From Prevotella intermedia ATCC 25611 = DSM 20706 (GTDB taxonomy: Bacteria; Bacteroidota; Bacteroidia; Bacteroidales; Bacteroidaceae), in NCBI RefSeq assembly GCF_001953955.1, contig NZ_CP019300.1, positions 930,001 through 994,000 of the forward strand: a DNA stretch of 64,000 bases, written 5' to 3'. Below are positions 16,866 through 25,649 of this stretch, piece after piece. Numbering within the stretch: position 1 is the first letter of the stretch; the number at the start of each line of letters is the position of its first letter. A program made the position numbers and the translations under genes. A model generated the notes under the pieces. That model did no database searches and was not told the DNA's origin. It worked only from the letters and a program-made list of their open reading frames with translations.

Positions 16866-17417
16866 ATGTCAGAACAGATAAAAAAGACCGAACAGGAGTT
16901 TAAGGAAATTCTAAACGAATGCCAGTCGCTCTTCTCAAAGAAGTTGCACGACTATGGTGCTTCGTGGCGCATACTGCGTCCATCGTCGCTTACCGACCAG
17001 CTTTTTATCAAGGCAAAGCGCATTCGCTCGATAGAGATAACGGGCGAAAACCGTGTTGGCGAAAGTGTTCGGCAAGAGTTTATAGCCCTTATCAACTATG
17101 GAATCATAGGGCTTATACAGCTCGAACGTCCGTTTGTAGACACTGTGGATATAACGCCCGACGAAGCTATGGCACTCTACGAGAAGCATGCAAAGGCTAC
17201 TTACGAGCTGATGCTGAAGAAGAACCACGACTACGGCGAGGCGTGGCGCGATATGCGTGTGAGCAGTTACACCGACTTTATCCTCACGAAGATAGAGCGT
17301 GTGAAGGAAATGGAAGACTTGAACGGACAGACATTGGTGAGCGAAGGCATTGATTCCAACTATATGGACATCATCATCTACGCTGTTTTTGGAGCAATAA
17401 AGCTGCATAATGGGTAA
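16866..17417 (+). CDS. DUF1599 domain protein
   Basis: The 183-residue protein consists of two copies of the same unit: '[36 protein letters not shown]' near residues 18-54 and '[36 protein letters not shown]' near 117-152. This double DUF1599 arrangement is conserved in Bacteroidetes. The family's function is not established; it has been compared with MazG-like nucleotide pyrophosphohydrolases. Its stop overlaps the start of the next gene by 8 bp, so translation is probably coupled. It heads an operon with the DoxX-like protein and tpiA, as in Bacteroides. Confidence 0.88.
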   Translation: MSEQIKKTEQEFKEILNECQSLFSKKLHDYGASWRILRPSSLTDQLFIKAKRIRSIEITGENRVGESVRQEFIALINYGIIGLIQLERPFVDTVDITPDEAMALYEKHAKATYELMLKKNHDYGEAWRDMRVSSYTDFILTKIERVKEMEDLNGQTLVSEGIDSNYMDIIIYAVFGAIKLHNG

Positions 17418-19530
17418 ACTGAAATCGATTTTAGCAAACATCTGTCGGTTGTTGCTTGCCGCAACATTCATTTTCTCTGGCTTCGTGAAAGCCATCGACC
17501 CGCTCGGCTCGCAATACAAGATAGGCGACTATTTCGCTGCCTTGGGTATGGCAGGAAAGATACCCGAATGGGTGCAACTCATTCTGTCTATCTCGCTTTC
17601 AGGCTTAGAGTTCACGTTGGGCGTGTTGCTCTTGCTGGCTATTCGTCGCCGTTTAGTGAGCAAATTGTCGTTCGTGCTGATGCTCGGAATGACGGTCATA
17701 ACGCTGTGGCTCACCATTAGTAATCCTATACAGGACTGCGGTTGCTTTGGCGATGCGATACATCTGACGAACAGTCAGACCTTTGCGAAGAACTTGGTGC
17801 TGCTCGCTGCGGTTGTTGTCGTTATGCGGTGGCCACTCTATCAGGTGCGTTTCATCTCGAAAACCAACCAATGGATAGCCACTTACTTCACAATGGCGTT
17901 CATCATCGTGGTGTCGTTGCTGAGCCTTTACCACTTGCCGTTGTTCGATTTCCGTCCTTACTACATTGGGCAGAATATTCAGAAAGCAATGCAAATACCG
18001 AAGGGGGCAAAGCCAACAAAGTATAAAACAACGTTTATTTGCACGAAAGACGGTGTTCAGAAGGAATTTGACGAGAACAATTATCCATACAACGACACTG
18101 CTTGGGTGTTTGTAGACACGAAGCAGGAGATAGTGGAAAAAGGGTACGAGCCGATTATTCACGACTTCTCAATCACCAATGAGCAGACTGGCGAAGACTT
18201 TACAGAAAAGATATTGAGCAAAGACGGCTATACCTTCTTGCTGATAGCACCTTTCCTTGAAGTAGCACAAGACAGGAATTTCGGCGACATTGAAGGTATA
18301 TACGAATATGCAAAGGAAAACGGCTATGCTTTCTACGGCTTGACATCGAGCACCGAAAAGGGCATAAAACACTGGCGCGACATAACGGGGGCGGAATATC
18401 CATTCTACACTACCGACGGTACGACGCTGAAAACCGTAATAAGAAGCAATCCCGGACTCTTGTTACTGTACAAGGGAACGATAATAAACAAGTGGAACCA
18501 CAACGACATTCCGAAGGTGGAAGAGCTGAACGCACCTTTGTCGCTGCTCACCATTGGGCACGAACCCGAAAGCAGTACGTGGAAGAAAATACTGACAATA
18601 GTGCTTTGCTACTTGCTGCCACTCGTGCTGCTCATTATTGCCGACCGCTTTTGGGCGTGGACAAAATGGGTGAAGAAGCGCGAGCAGTGGATTAAGGAAA
18701 AGGAGCAATGGCTCGTAAAGAATGAACAGAAAAGGAAACTTTATCAACTTTTAAAACGTAAAAGAAATATGAGAAAGAAAATTGTAGCAGGTAACTGGAA
18801 GATGAACGAAACCCTGCAAGAAGGTGTTGCATTAGCAACAGAAATCAATAACGCTTTGAAGACAGACAAGCCTAACTGCGATGTTGTAATCTGCACTCCT
18901 TTTATTCACTTGGCAAGCGTTGCCAACGTGTTGGACAAGGACTTGGTAAAGCTTGGTGCAGAAGACTGTGCCAACAAGGAAAAAGGTGCCTACACAGGTG
19001 AGGTTTCTGCTGCAATGGTAAAGAGTACAGGTGCTGAATATGTTATTCTCGGACACTCTGAACGCCGTCAATACTATGGCGAAACAGCCGAAATATTGAA
19101 AGAAAAGGTAGAATTGGCACTCGCAAACGGCTTGAAGGTTATTTTCTGCTGTGGCGAAACGTTGGAAGAGCGTGAGGCAAACAAGCAGAACGAGGTGGTG
19201 AAGGCTGAACTCGAAGGTTCTGTTTTCCATCTTGGCGCAGAGGCTTGGAAGAACATTATCCTTGCTTACGAGCCAATCTGGGCTATCGGAACAGGAAAGA
19301 CTGCTACATCTGACCAAGCAGAGGAAATGCTTGCATACATTCGTTCAATCGTAGCAGAGAAGTATGGCAAAGAGGCTGCCGAAGATACAAGCATTCTTTA
19401 TGGTGGTAGCTGCAAGGCAAGCAATGCACCTGAATTATTCTCAAAGCCTAATATTGATGGTGGTTTGATAGGTGGTGCTTCGTTGAAAGCTGCCGATTTC
19501 AAGGGTATCATCGATGCTTGGAAGAAGTAA
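17410..19530 (+). CDS. DoxX/MauE-like membrane protein (BT_3928 family) fused in frame to triose-phosphate isomerase
   Basis: One uninterrupted 706-codon frame. Residues 1-165 have four membrane helices and a DCGCFGD motif, the DoxX/MauE-like membrane domain. Residues about 200-370 look like a periplasmic thioredoxin-type domain, followed by another helix (about 397-417) and a basic coiled tail. From residue 454 the sequence is a complete triose-phosphate isomerase. In Bacteroides the two are separate neighbouring genes. Here no stop codon lies between them, so either a true fusion or a lost stop with internal initiation at 18769 is possible. An inner-membrane-tethered glycolytic enzyme would be odd. 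I favour mainly independent translation of tpiA, plus a long C-terminal extension on the membrane protein. Confidence 0.75.
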   Translation: MGKLKSILANICRLLLAATFIFSGFVKAIDPLGSQYKIGDYFAALGMAGKIPEWVQLILSISLSGLEFTLGVLLLLAIRRRLVSKLSFVLMLGMTVITLWLTISNPIQDCGCFGDAIHLTNSQTFAKNLVLLAAVVVVMRWPLYQVRFISKTNQWIATYFTMAFIIVVSLLSLYHLPLFDFRPYYIGQNIQKAMQIPKGAKPTKYKTTFICTKDGVQKEFDENNYPYNDTAWVFVDTKQEIVEKGYEPIIHDFSITNEQTGEDFTEKILSKDGYTFLLIAPFLEVAQDRNFGDIEGIYEYAKENGYAFYGLTSSTEKGIKHWRDITGAEYPFYTTDGTTLKTVIRSNPGLLLLYKGTIINKWNHNDIPKVEELNAPLSLLTIGHEPESSTWKKILTIVLCYLLPLVLLIIADRFWAWTKWVKKREQWIKEKEQWLVKNEQKRKLYQLLKRKRNMRKKIVAGNWKMNETLQEGVALATEINNALKTDKPNCDVVICTPFIHLASVANVLDKDLVKLGAEDCANKEKGAYTGEVSAAMVKSTGAEYVILGHSERRQYYGETAEILKEKVELALANGLKVIFCCGETLEEREANKQNEVVKAELEGSVFHLGAEAWKNIILAYEPIWAIGTGKTATSDQAEEMLAYIRSIVAEKYGKEAAEDTSILYGGSCKASNAPELFSKPNIDGGLIGGASLKAADFKGIIDAWKK
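18769..19530 (+). CDS. tpiA: triose-phosphate isomerase (own start inside the fused frame)
   Basis: The ATG at 18769, preceded by GTAAAAGAAAT, begins [14 protein letters not shown], the normal TIM N-terminus. 253 residues follow with the substrate lysine (GNWKMN), catalytic histidine (LGHSERR), catalytic glutamate ([14 protein letters not shown]) and phosphate loop ([15 protein letters not shown]). It interconverts DHAP and glyceraldehyde-3-phosphate. The frame continues upstream without a stop into the DoxX-like gene, so the protein may also be made as a fusion. Confidence 0.9.
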   Translation: MRKKIVAGNWKMNETLQEGVALATEINNALKTDKPNCDVVICTPFIHLASVANVLDKDLVKLGAEDCANKEKGAYTGEVSAAMVKSTGAEYVILGHSERRQYYGETAEILKEKVELALANGLKVIFCCGETLEEREANKQNEVVKAELEGSVFHLGAEAWKNIILAYEPIWAIGTGKTATSDQAEEMLAYIRSIVAEKYGKEAAEDTSILYGGSCKASNAPELFSKPNIDGGLIGGASLKAADFKGIIDAWKK

Positions 19531-19543
19531 AAACAAATAAACG

Positions 19544-19594
19544 AAAAGTCCTGCGAGCTGCTAACCGTAAGCGGTGGCAGCTCTTGGGGACTTT
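19544..19594 (+). terminator. hairpin between tpiA and the SPOR gene
   Basis: AAAGTCC...GAGCTGC pairs with GCAGCTC...GGACTTT. The T-run is short, so it may be a weak terminator or a processing site inside the operon. Confidence 0.45.
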
Positions 19595-19609
19595 ATAAAA
19601 ACAAGAAAA

Positions 19610-20275
19610 ATGAAGAAATTCCTTACCATATTGGTCGTCGCACTCCTTAGCTGTCTGGCTGTTGGTGCACAAGGTACTGTTACTGTAACGCAGAGTGAGG
19701 ATATTGACGCGTTGGTGAACGGAAAGAAAAATGCTAAAGCGAACAAGAAGAAACCACAACCGCAGCCACAAGGAGCGGTGAAAAAACTAACTGTACCTTC
19801 GGCAGTTATTCCACGAGTAGAGCCTCGTATCGAAGCACCGACACCATCTCCAGCACCGCGCACTGCGTCTACGCGTACGAAACTTGTACGAAAGAAGGTT
19901 CGCCGCCCACTTATCGACCCCACTGATGGTACTACAATCAGGCAAACGGTAACGAAACGTGTGGCAAAAGGTGTAAGGAAAGTAAGGGGATTTCGCGTGT
20001 TGGCTTATTCAGGAGGCAATACAAGAGAAGCCCGAAAGGAAGCTGAAAGATGGGGACAGAAGGCTAAACAGATATTACAAACAGAGCCCATATACGTTCA
20101 TTTCTATTCTCCTCGCTGGATGTGTCAAGTAGGAAACTTCACAAACTACGAACAGGCGCAGAAGGTAATGAGGAAGTTGAAGAAGGAAGGATTTACCCAT
20201 GCCAACATTATCAGAACGATGGTAACGATAGAAACAACTGAAGTGCTTGGCGATGCATACGGAATGGATTACTAA
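19610..20275 (+). CDS. SPOR domain-containing exported protein
   Basis: The 221-residue protein has a signal peptide (MKKFLTILVVALLSCLAVGAQG), a Lys/Pro/Arg-rich linker (about 25-115), and a C-terminal SPOR domain (about 125-215; FRVLAYSGGNTREARKEAE ... MCQVGNFTNYEQAQKVMRKLKKEG). SPOR domains bind denuded peptidoglycan at division sites. An in-frame start at 19574 exists, but it puts 12 charged residues before the signal peptide, so 19610 is chosen. Its position between tpiA and folE is conserved in Bacteroides. Confidence 0.88.
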   Translation: MKKFLTILVVALLSCLAVGAQGTVTVTQSEDIDALVNGKKNAKANKKKPQPQPQGAVKKLTVPSAVIPRVEPRIEAPTPSPAPRTASTRTKLVRKKVRRPLIDPTDGTTIRQTVTKRVAKGVRKVRGFRVLAYSGGNTREARKEAERWGQKAKQILQTEPIYVHFYSPRWMCQVGNFTNYEQAQKVMRKLKKEGFTHANIIRTMVTIETTEVLGDAYGMDY

Positions 20276-20313
20276 TCTGCTTCATTCTCAATTGCCGAAC
20301 GGGTACTTTTAAT

Positions 20314-20430
20314 CAGTCGACTAATTTGGAAAAACAGTCGACCAATTAAAAAAATCAGTCGACTGATTTTATTCTATCAGACGAGTGGGTAGCTTTCACC
20401 AGACAGTCGAATAATCCTTAACCGACGAAT
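20314..20430. repeat. AGTCGACT palindrome array upstream of folE
   Basis: CAGTCGA words begin at 20314, 20335, 20356 and (CAGACGA) 20378, spacing 21, 21 and 22 bp. Looser copies are at 20404 (CAGTCGAAT) and about 20423 (CGACGAAT). The first three contain the palindrome GTCGAC with A/T-rich 13-14 bp spacers. It lies in the 245-bp gap between the SPOR gene and folE. Confidence 0.7.
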
Positions 20431-20520
20431 GAATAGGTATCACCAATCGGGTAAGCTCGTCTTAAATGACAGAACAAACATTATTATAAGATAGTTTTAT
20501 AAGATTTATCAAGAACAACA

Positions 20521-21114
20521 ATGACATCAAATATAGAATTCCGCGAAGGTCTCGACGAACTCGCAGGACATTACCGACACGTATTGCAACTTTTAGGAGA
20601 AGACCCCAGCAGAGAAGGACTTGAAAAGACACCTATGCGTGTGGCAAAAGCGATGCAAGTGCTGACACGAGGTTATACACAAGACCCACACAAAGTGCTT
20701 ACCGATGCACTGTTTGCTGAAAAATACGACCAAATGGTAATTGTAAAAGACATCGATTTCTTCTCTATGTGCGAACACCATATGCTGCCTTTCTACGGCA
20801 AAGCGCACGTTGCATACATTCCCAACGGATATATTACAGGCTTGAGCAAGGTTGCACGCGTGGTAGATATATTCAGTCATCGTCTGCAAGTGCAAGAAAG
20901 ATTGACGCAACAGATTAAGGATTGCATACAAGATACATTACACCCACTCGGCACAATGGTAGTGGTAGAGGCGAAACACATGTGTATGCAGATGCGTGGC
21001 ATAGAGAAACAAAACTCTATTACAACAACAAGTGCGTTCAGCGGAGCATTCAATCAGGCGAAAACGCGTGAGGAATTTATGAATCTTGTGCATTCTGATA
21101 CAATGCGAATATAA
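20521..21114 (+). CDS. folE: GTP cyclohydrolase I
   Basis: The 197-residue protein carries the FolE zinc/active-site motif MCEHHMLPF (Cys84, His86, His87), [21 protein letters not shown] and the second zinc cysteine in KHMCMQMRG. It converts GTP to 7,8-dihydroneopterin triphosphate, the first step of folate synthesis. Two other folate genes lie in the window (folK-like at 35836, folB at 48121) but not in one operon. No TAnnTTTG box was seen upstream; the array at 20314 occupies that gap. xth follows 45 bp downstream. Confidence 0.97.
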   Translation: MTSNIEFREGLDELAGHYRHVLQLLGEDPSREGLEKTPMRVAKAMQVLTRGYTQDPHKVLTDALFAEKYDQMVIVKDIDFFSMCEHHMLPFYGKAHVAYIPNGYITGLSKVARVVDIFSHRLQVQERLTQQIKDCIQDTLHPLGTMVVVEAKHMCMQMRGIEKQNSITTTSAFSGAFNQAKTREEFMNLVHSDTMRI

Positions 21115-21159
21115 AGAGGGCAATCCAAACAGAATAAAAACAAAAGAAACACTACGAAT

Positions 21160-21912
21160 ATGAAGTTTATTTCATGGAATGTAAACGGTCTTCGGGCTTG
21201 TGTTACAAAGGGATTCAAAGAAAGTTTTGCAGAGATTGATGCAGATTTCTTTTGCTTGCAGGAAACAAAGATGCAGGCAGGACAACTCGATATAGCCTTC
21301 GATGGTTACGAGTCGTATTGGAATTATGCCGACAAGAAAGGTTATTCGGGCACGGCAATCTTCACGAAGCACAAGCCTTTGAGTGTTTCTTATGGATTAG
21401 GAATAGACGAACACGACCACGAAGGTAGGGTTATTACGCTCGAAATGGAGAAGTTCTACCTTGTTACGTGCTACACTCCCAATGCGCAAGACGGCTTGAA
21501 GCGATTGGATTACAGAATGCAATGGGAAGACGACTTCCAAGCATACGTAAAACGATTGGACGAGAAAAAGCCTGTAATAGTGTGTGGCGACTTGAATGTT
21601 GCACACGAGGAAATCGACTTAAAGAACCCTAAGACGAACCGCAAGAATGCTGGCTTCTCCGATGAGGAAAGAGCAAAAATGACGCAGTTTCTTGGAAACG
21701 GCTTCATCGACAGTTTCCGAACGCTTTACCCAGAGCAGGTTACTTATTCGTGGTGGTCGTACCGTTTCAAGGCAAGAGAGAAGAATGCAGGGTGGCGTAT
21801 CGACTATTTCTTGTTGTCGAACCGTCTGCGCGAGCAGCTTGTCGATGCTAAAATACATACGGAAGTGTATGGCAGCGACCACTGTCCTGTCGAGGTTGAA
21901 CTGAATTTGTAG
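21160..21912 (+). CDS. xth: exodeoxyribonuclease III (AP endonuclease)
   Basis: The 250-residue protein is an EEP-fold nuclease: [13 protein letters not shown] at the N-terminus, CLQETKMQ (metal-binding Glu), [12 protein letters not shown] (catalytic Asp/Asn), WRIDYFL and the closing [11 protein letters not shown] (catalytic Asp-His). It nicks DNA at abasic sites in base-excision repair and degrades 3' ends. Probably co-transcribed with folE and the SGNH hydrolase, which starts 5 bp after its stop. Confidence 0.96.
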   Translation: MKFISWNVNGLRACVTKGFKESFAEIDADFFCLQETKMQAGQLDIAFDGYESYWNYADKKGYSGTAIFTKHKPLSVSYGLGIDEHDHEGRVITLEMEKFYLVTCYTPNAQDGLKRLDYRMQWEDDFQAYVKRLDEKKPVIVCGDLNVAHEEIDLKNPKTNRKNAGFSDEERAKMTQFLGNGFIDSFRTLYPEQVTYSWWSYRFKAREKNAGWRIDYFLLSNRLREQLVDAKIHTEVYGSDHCPVEVELNL

Positions 21913-21917
21913 GCAGA

Positions 21918-22676
21918 GTGCGCGAGCAAAGCAAGATTCTTCTGCTGTTGGTTGTCGTATTGGCAATCGTCATAGGCTATGCAGTTGTGCCAGGGGAAGT
22001 GTCTTTTGGCAAGTTCTCGCTAAAGAAAATCAACCTTACACAACTGCGAAAAGCTGATAAAACCGATTCGGTTGCACTTGCTAAGCGAAAGGAAAAGAAG
22101 CTGTATAGGCGCAATCAGACGTTTTTATTCATAGGCGATTCAATGGTAGAAGGCTTGTCTCGACGACTCGGCGACTATGCAAAGGAGAACGGACACAAGC
22201 TCTATACCGTTATTTGGTATGGTTCTACCACCGAAAAGTGGGCAAATTCGCAAACGATAGAGCATTTCATAAAGCAGTATAAGCCTACTTACATCTTGCT
22301 TTGCTTGGGTAGCAACGAGCTTTTCATTAACGATTTAGATGCAAGAGAGGCGAATATAAAGGCGATAGTAGCGAAATTGGGCAACTATCCTTACGTTTGG
22401 ATAAGTCCTGCGAGCTGGAATGGCGACACAGGAATTATCAATTTGATGAAGAAGCATACGAAGCAAGGTTGCTTCTTTGACAGTAGAGGACTGAAATTGA
22501 AGCGCGGTCCCGACCGTTATCACCCAACTTGGAAGGCTGCTGCGTTGTGGCTGAACAAGGTTGCTGCATTTATGGGAAGTTCAAAAGCGGCTTATCCCGT
22601 AGTGTTGAAAACTCCAAAACAATACCATAAGGCAACGAATACAAAACTCTTACAACCTTCTTTCAAGGGATTTTAA
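21918..22676 (+). CDS. SGNH/GDSL hydrolase-like protein, membrane anchored
   Basis: The 252-residue protein uses a GTG start 5 bp past xth. An N-terminal membrane helix (about 6-24) is followed by an SGNH fold: FIGDSM (nucleophile Ser75), CLGSNE (oxyanion Asn) and DRYHP (catalytic Asp and His). It is encoded 8 bp before an MBOAT acyltransferase, the AlgI/AlgJ-X type pairing in which an SGNH protein and an MBOAT together O-acetylate an envelope polysaccharide. That pairing, rather than the sequence alone, suggests O-acetyl transfer or removal at the cell surface. Polymer identity is unknown. Confidence 0.85.
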   Translation: MREQSKILLLLVVVLAIVIGYAVVPGEVSFGKFSLKKINLTQLRKADKTDSVALAKRKEKKLYRRNQTFLFIGDSMVEGLSRRLGDYAKENGHKLYTVIWYGSTTEKWANSQTIEHFIKQYKPTYILLCLGSNELFINDLDAREANIKAIVAKLGNYPYVWISPASWNGDTGIINLMKKHTKQGCFFDSRGLKLKRGPDRYHPTWKAAALWLNKVAAFMGSSKAAYPVVLKTPKQYHKATNTKLLQPSFKGF

Positions 22677-22684
22677 TAGGATAA

Positions 22685-24163
22685 ATGATAGATTTACAGC
22701 AGACAACAAACGCATTGCTTTCCTTTTTGACTACCCCAAATAAGGATTGGTCGTTCTGCACGCTGTCGTTTATGGTTGCCTTTCTTGTGTTTTTTGCGGT
22801 TTATCTCTATATAAACCGTTATAGAAAGGCGTGGCTGAAAGCCTATGTCGTACTTTTCGGATTGCTTTTTGCCTATAAAGCGAACGGTGCTCTGATGGTT
22901 TTGCTGCCCATAACAACATTACTTTCGTGGTTCCTGACCAAGAAGATGATGCGGTTACGGCGTGGAAAGCCACGCAGAATAGGGCTTTCGCTCGTTATCC
23001 TGATTGAACTTTTACCGCTGCTTTACTATAAGTACACCAATTTCACGCTCGATATTTTAAATCATCTGCTGCAAAGCAATTTCGCGCCTTTGCAGCTGTT
23101 GTTGCCCATCGGTATTTCGTTCTATACCTTCCAAGCCATTAGCTACACGGTTGATGTGTATAAAGAGCGTTTCCCAAAGGCGACGGGTTTGCTGGAATAC
23201 ACCTTTTATCTTACTTTCTTTCCGTTGCTGATAGCAGGTCCAATTACACGTGCCAAGATTTTAATTCCGCAAATAGACGCACCGCAACCAAACAATAAGC
23301 AACTCATAAATACGGGTCTGTGGCTCATTATCTGTGGCTTGCTGAAGAAAGCATTGGTAGCCGACTACTTGGCGCAATATAACAATTGGATATTTGCAGA
23401 CCCATTGGCTTACACGGGTTTCGAGAACTTAATGGGTGTCTTGGGCTTTACCTTGCAAATCTATTGCGATTTTTCGGGTTATAGCGATATGGCGATTGGC
23501 ATTGCAGCACTTATGGGCTTCCAGCTGCCTAACAACTTCAACTCTCCGTATCAGAGTCTGAATCTGACGGAGTTCTGGCATCGTTGGCACATCACGCTTT
23601 CGCAATGGTTCCGCGATTATGTTTATATACCATTGGGTGGAAACCGAAAAGGCGAGTTAAAGACCTATCGGAACACATTTATAACAATGATAGTGGCAGG
23701 GTTGTGGCACGGTGCATCGGGTATGTTCGTGTTGTGGGGAATCCTGCACGGTATTGGTTTGACAATCCATAAGTTCTTCCAGAACAGGGGCTTTAGCAAA
23801 GTTCCCAATACAATATATGTGAAAGCTATTTGTTGGACAATAACTTTCACATACATATCTGTTGCTTGGGTGTTCTTTCGTTCGCAAGACCTTAGCACTG
23901 CTTTCAGTATAATTGGTAAGATTACTACCGACTTGCATTTCGTAGATGTTCAGAATTTCATCAATACACGCTTGCTTTGGATAATGCTGTTGGCTGTCAG
24001 TCTTGAACTGCATTCTATTCGTCAGAGCGATTACAAGTGGCTTCAACAGAAGTTCATCTCGTTGCCGTGGGTGGCAAAATTAATGATATTCTTGCTTGTT
24101 TTGCAGCTTGTTATCAATTTTAGTCAGAACAGTGTGCAGCCCTTTATATACACTCGGTTTTAA
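22685..24163 (+). CDS. MBOAT family O-acyltransferase (AlgI-like)
   Basis: The 492-residue integral membrane protein has about 11 helices and the MBOAT signature: FWHRWHITLSQWFRDYVYIPLGG and the catalytic-histidine segment AGLWHGAS, followed by LWGILHG. It moves acetyl groups from the cytoplasm to a periplasmic acceptor, often with an SGNH partner such as the gene just upstream. Full length. The operon ends here; the 187-bp repeat begins 17 bp later. Confidence 0.93.
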   Translation: MIDLQQTTNALLSFLTTPNKDWSFCTLSFMVAFLVFFAVYLYINRYRKAWLKAYVVLFGLLFAYKANGALMVLLPITTLLSWFLTKKMMRLRRGKPRRIGLSLVILIELLPLLYYKYTNFTLDILNHLLQSNFAPLQLLLPIGISFYTFQAISYTVDVYKERFPKATGLLEYTFYLTFFPLLIAGPITRAKILIPQIDAPQPNNKQLINTGLWLIICGLLKKALVADYLAQYNNWIFADPLAYTGFENLMGVLGFTLQIYCDFSGYSDMAIGIAALMGFQLPNNFNSPYQSLNLTEFWHRWHITLSQWFRDYVYIPLGGNRKGELKTYRNTFITMIVAGLWHGASGMFVLWGILHGIGLTIHKFFQNRGFSKVPNTIYVKAICWTITFTYISVAWVFFRSQDLSTAFSIIGKITTDLHFVDVQNFINTRLLWIMLLAVSLELHSIRQSDYKWLQQKFISLPWVAKLMIFLLVLQLVINFSQNSVQPFIYTRF

Positions 24164-24180
24164 GAGTTCAGTAGTTTTGT

Positions 24181-24367
24181 TTTGTAAAAATAATTCTGTT
24201 AAAAACTGATAACTGCGTTTTGACATTGCGAAAGCGGCTGTTTTGCAACGCAAAACCTACGCTTTTACCGTGCAAAACAGCCGCTTTTGGAACGCAAAAC
24301 AATAGATTTTGCAATGCGTTGATAGAGAGTAGGTTACGTAATAGATACTCTTGTGAAAAATATTTAC
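24181..24367 (-). repeat. 187-bp dispersed intergenic repeat, copy 3 (inverted)
   Basis: Reverse orientation relative to the other copies and exactly the same length. Lies between convergent genes, in the 358-bp gap 24164-24521. Confidence 0.9.
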
Positions 24368-24452
24368 ACCTTTCTTGCTTCTTTTCCACCTATATAATAA
24401 GGTGTGTAGTGGCAACAATGCAGAGAACTAAAAGACTCCTTTTAATTGGAAA

Positions 24453-24510
24453 GCTGAAACCCTATACTTATTCTTGCTGCTTATTGGCAGCCCTGTTGTA
24501 AGGTTTCAGC
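24453..24510. terminator. imperfect hairpin between convergent genes
   Basis: GCTGAAACC pairs with GGTTTCAGC across a loop that itself holds GCTGC/GCAGC. It lies 12 bp past the stop of the DUF4251 gene. No strong T-run. Confidence 0.4.
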
Positions 24511-24521
24511 CTTGCCACTGG

Positions 24522-25049
24522 CTATTTCATACGTTTCGGAACAAACCTATCGTTCAGTTGCATCATACCCGAATAACCTATCGCTGCTCTTATATTCGAT
24601 TTCAAGTTTATGTTCGCAGAGCCATCATCGTAGATGTTTAAAACGATGAGATAGGTTTCTGTTTGGTCTCGTGTTTCAATCAAGATACGCTCGCCATTCT
24701 TTATTGGTTCGCTCGTGTAGCTGTATATGGGCGATAAAACTTCTATTCCCACACGTCCGTCAATAGGCGCACGGTCAAGTCTGCCTACATAAGGAAGCAC
24801 CATACCGATAGAATCGCGGCTGACTTCTATCACGTAGTCTTCGTTTAAAGTGCGTGCCGACATTCCCATCGGGTATATTTTATCCACGAAAATGCGAAAT
24901 CTCTTTTCGGTCAAGTGCCCTTTCACGGCTGCCGCCTTCAGTACTTCCATCTTTTCGCGTGGCACAATGTTGCCTTCAGAATCGCGATAGACAGTTGCAC
25001 AGCCGAACAGAACGACTGCCGACAATAATAAGATTACAATCTTTTTCAT
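24522..25049 (-). CDS. DUF4251-type lipoprotein
   Basis: The 175-residue protein has a lipoprotein signal (MKKIVILLLSAVVLFGC, lipobox Cys17). The mature part shows 'FRIFVDKIYPMGMSARTLNEDYVIEVSRDSIGMVLPYVGR ... YSYTSEP ... INLKSNIRAAIGYSG', the pattern I associate with DUF4251 proteins of Bacteroidetes. Function is not known. It lies 50 bp downstream of the gene at 25100 and is probably in the same transcript. Confidence 0.8.
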   Translation of the reverse strand: MKKIVILLLSAVVLFGCATVYRDSEGNIVPREKMEVLKAAAVKGHLTEKRFRIFVDKIYPMGMSARTLNEDYVIEVSRDSIGMVLPYVGRLDRAPIDGRVGIEVLSPIYSYTSEPIKNGERILIETRDQTETYLIVLNIYDDGSANINLKSNIRAAIGYSGMMQLNDRFVPKRMK

Positions 25050-25099
25050 ACGTACCTCCTTCTTTAATATGGGTTGGCAGATACTCGATACAACAAAGA

Positions 25100-25555
25100 T
25101 TATTGTTCGATTTTCTCTACTTTAGGTGCTGAAATCTTTTCTACCAGTGGGGCAGTAGCAGGTCTTGCGGGCACTGGTTCGACAGCAGGAGCAGGCAAAG
25201 GGGTAGGGGCTGCATTGGCAGCCTTGCTGTTTTCTTTTGTTTTCTTTGCTGCGCTGGCTCTTGCTTCTTCAATTATTTTCTTCACTTCTGCTTCAGCTTT
25301 CGTCTTCTCGTCATCGATAGTCAAATCCTCTTTGCGTGTTTTGGGGCTCGACCAAAGGTAGTCTCCCACCACGTCTATCGTATCGAGTGCAGCCTTTCGT
25401 TGCTGTTCCTCTTGCTTTTGCTGTTCCGAAACAACATCGTCTTCGGCGACAATGAAGTTATAGAAAAGTCCTAAAACAAATAGAACCAGTAGCCCCAAAA
25501 GTATTTTGAAGGTTAAAGTGCTTGTAAACTTCCGTTTTTTATTTTCTTTTGCCAT
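25100..25555 (-). CDS. single-pass membrane protein with Ala/Pro-rich tail, unknown
   Basis: The 151-residue protein has a basic N-terminus (MAKENKKRKF), one membrane helix (about 14-38), a charged predicted coiled region (about 43-110, rich in K, E and A) and a Pro/Ala-rich end (APTPLPAPAVEPVPARPATAP). The layout suggests an inner-membrane anchored periplasmic spacer, but no family was recognised. It has its own promoter (25590) and precedes the DUF4251 lipoprotein. Confidence 0.65.
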   Translation of the reverse strand: MAKENKKRKFTSTLTFKILLGLLVLFVLGLFYNFIVAEDDVVSEQQKQEEQQRKAALDTIDVVGDYLWSSPKTRKEDLTIDDEKTKAEAEVKKIIEEARASAAKKTKENSKAANAAPTPLPAPAVEPVPARPATAPLVEKISAPKVEKIEQ

Positions 25556-25589
25556 AGTTCCTTTGTTTTAATGAAGCGATTATCTTTTG

Positions 25590-25597
25590 CAAAGATA
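25590..25597 (-). promoter_or_regulatory. -7 promoter box for the 25100-24522 gene pair
   Basis: TATCTTTG on the minus strand, leader about 30 nt. Confidence 0.6.
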
Positions 25598-25611
25598 GAA
25601 ATAAAAAGGAG

Positions 25612-25649
25612 AAAATTAGGGTAAAGTCGCAAAACTTTACCCTAATTTT
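25612..25649 (-). terminator. terminator of the xpt-permease operon
   Basis: A perfect 16-bp inverted repeat (AAAATTAGGGTAAAGT and complement) with a 6-nt loop that abuts the permease stop codon; T-rich on both flanks. Confidence 0.85.
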
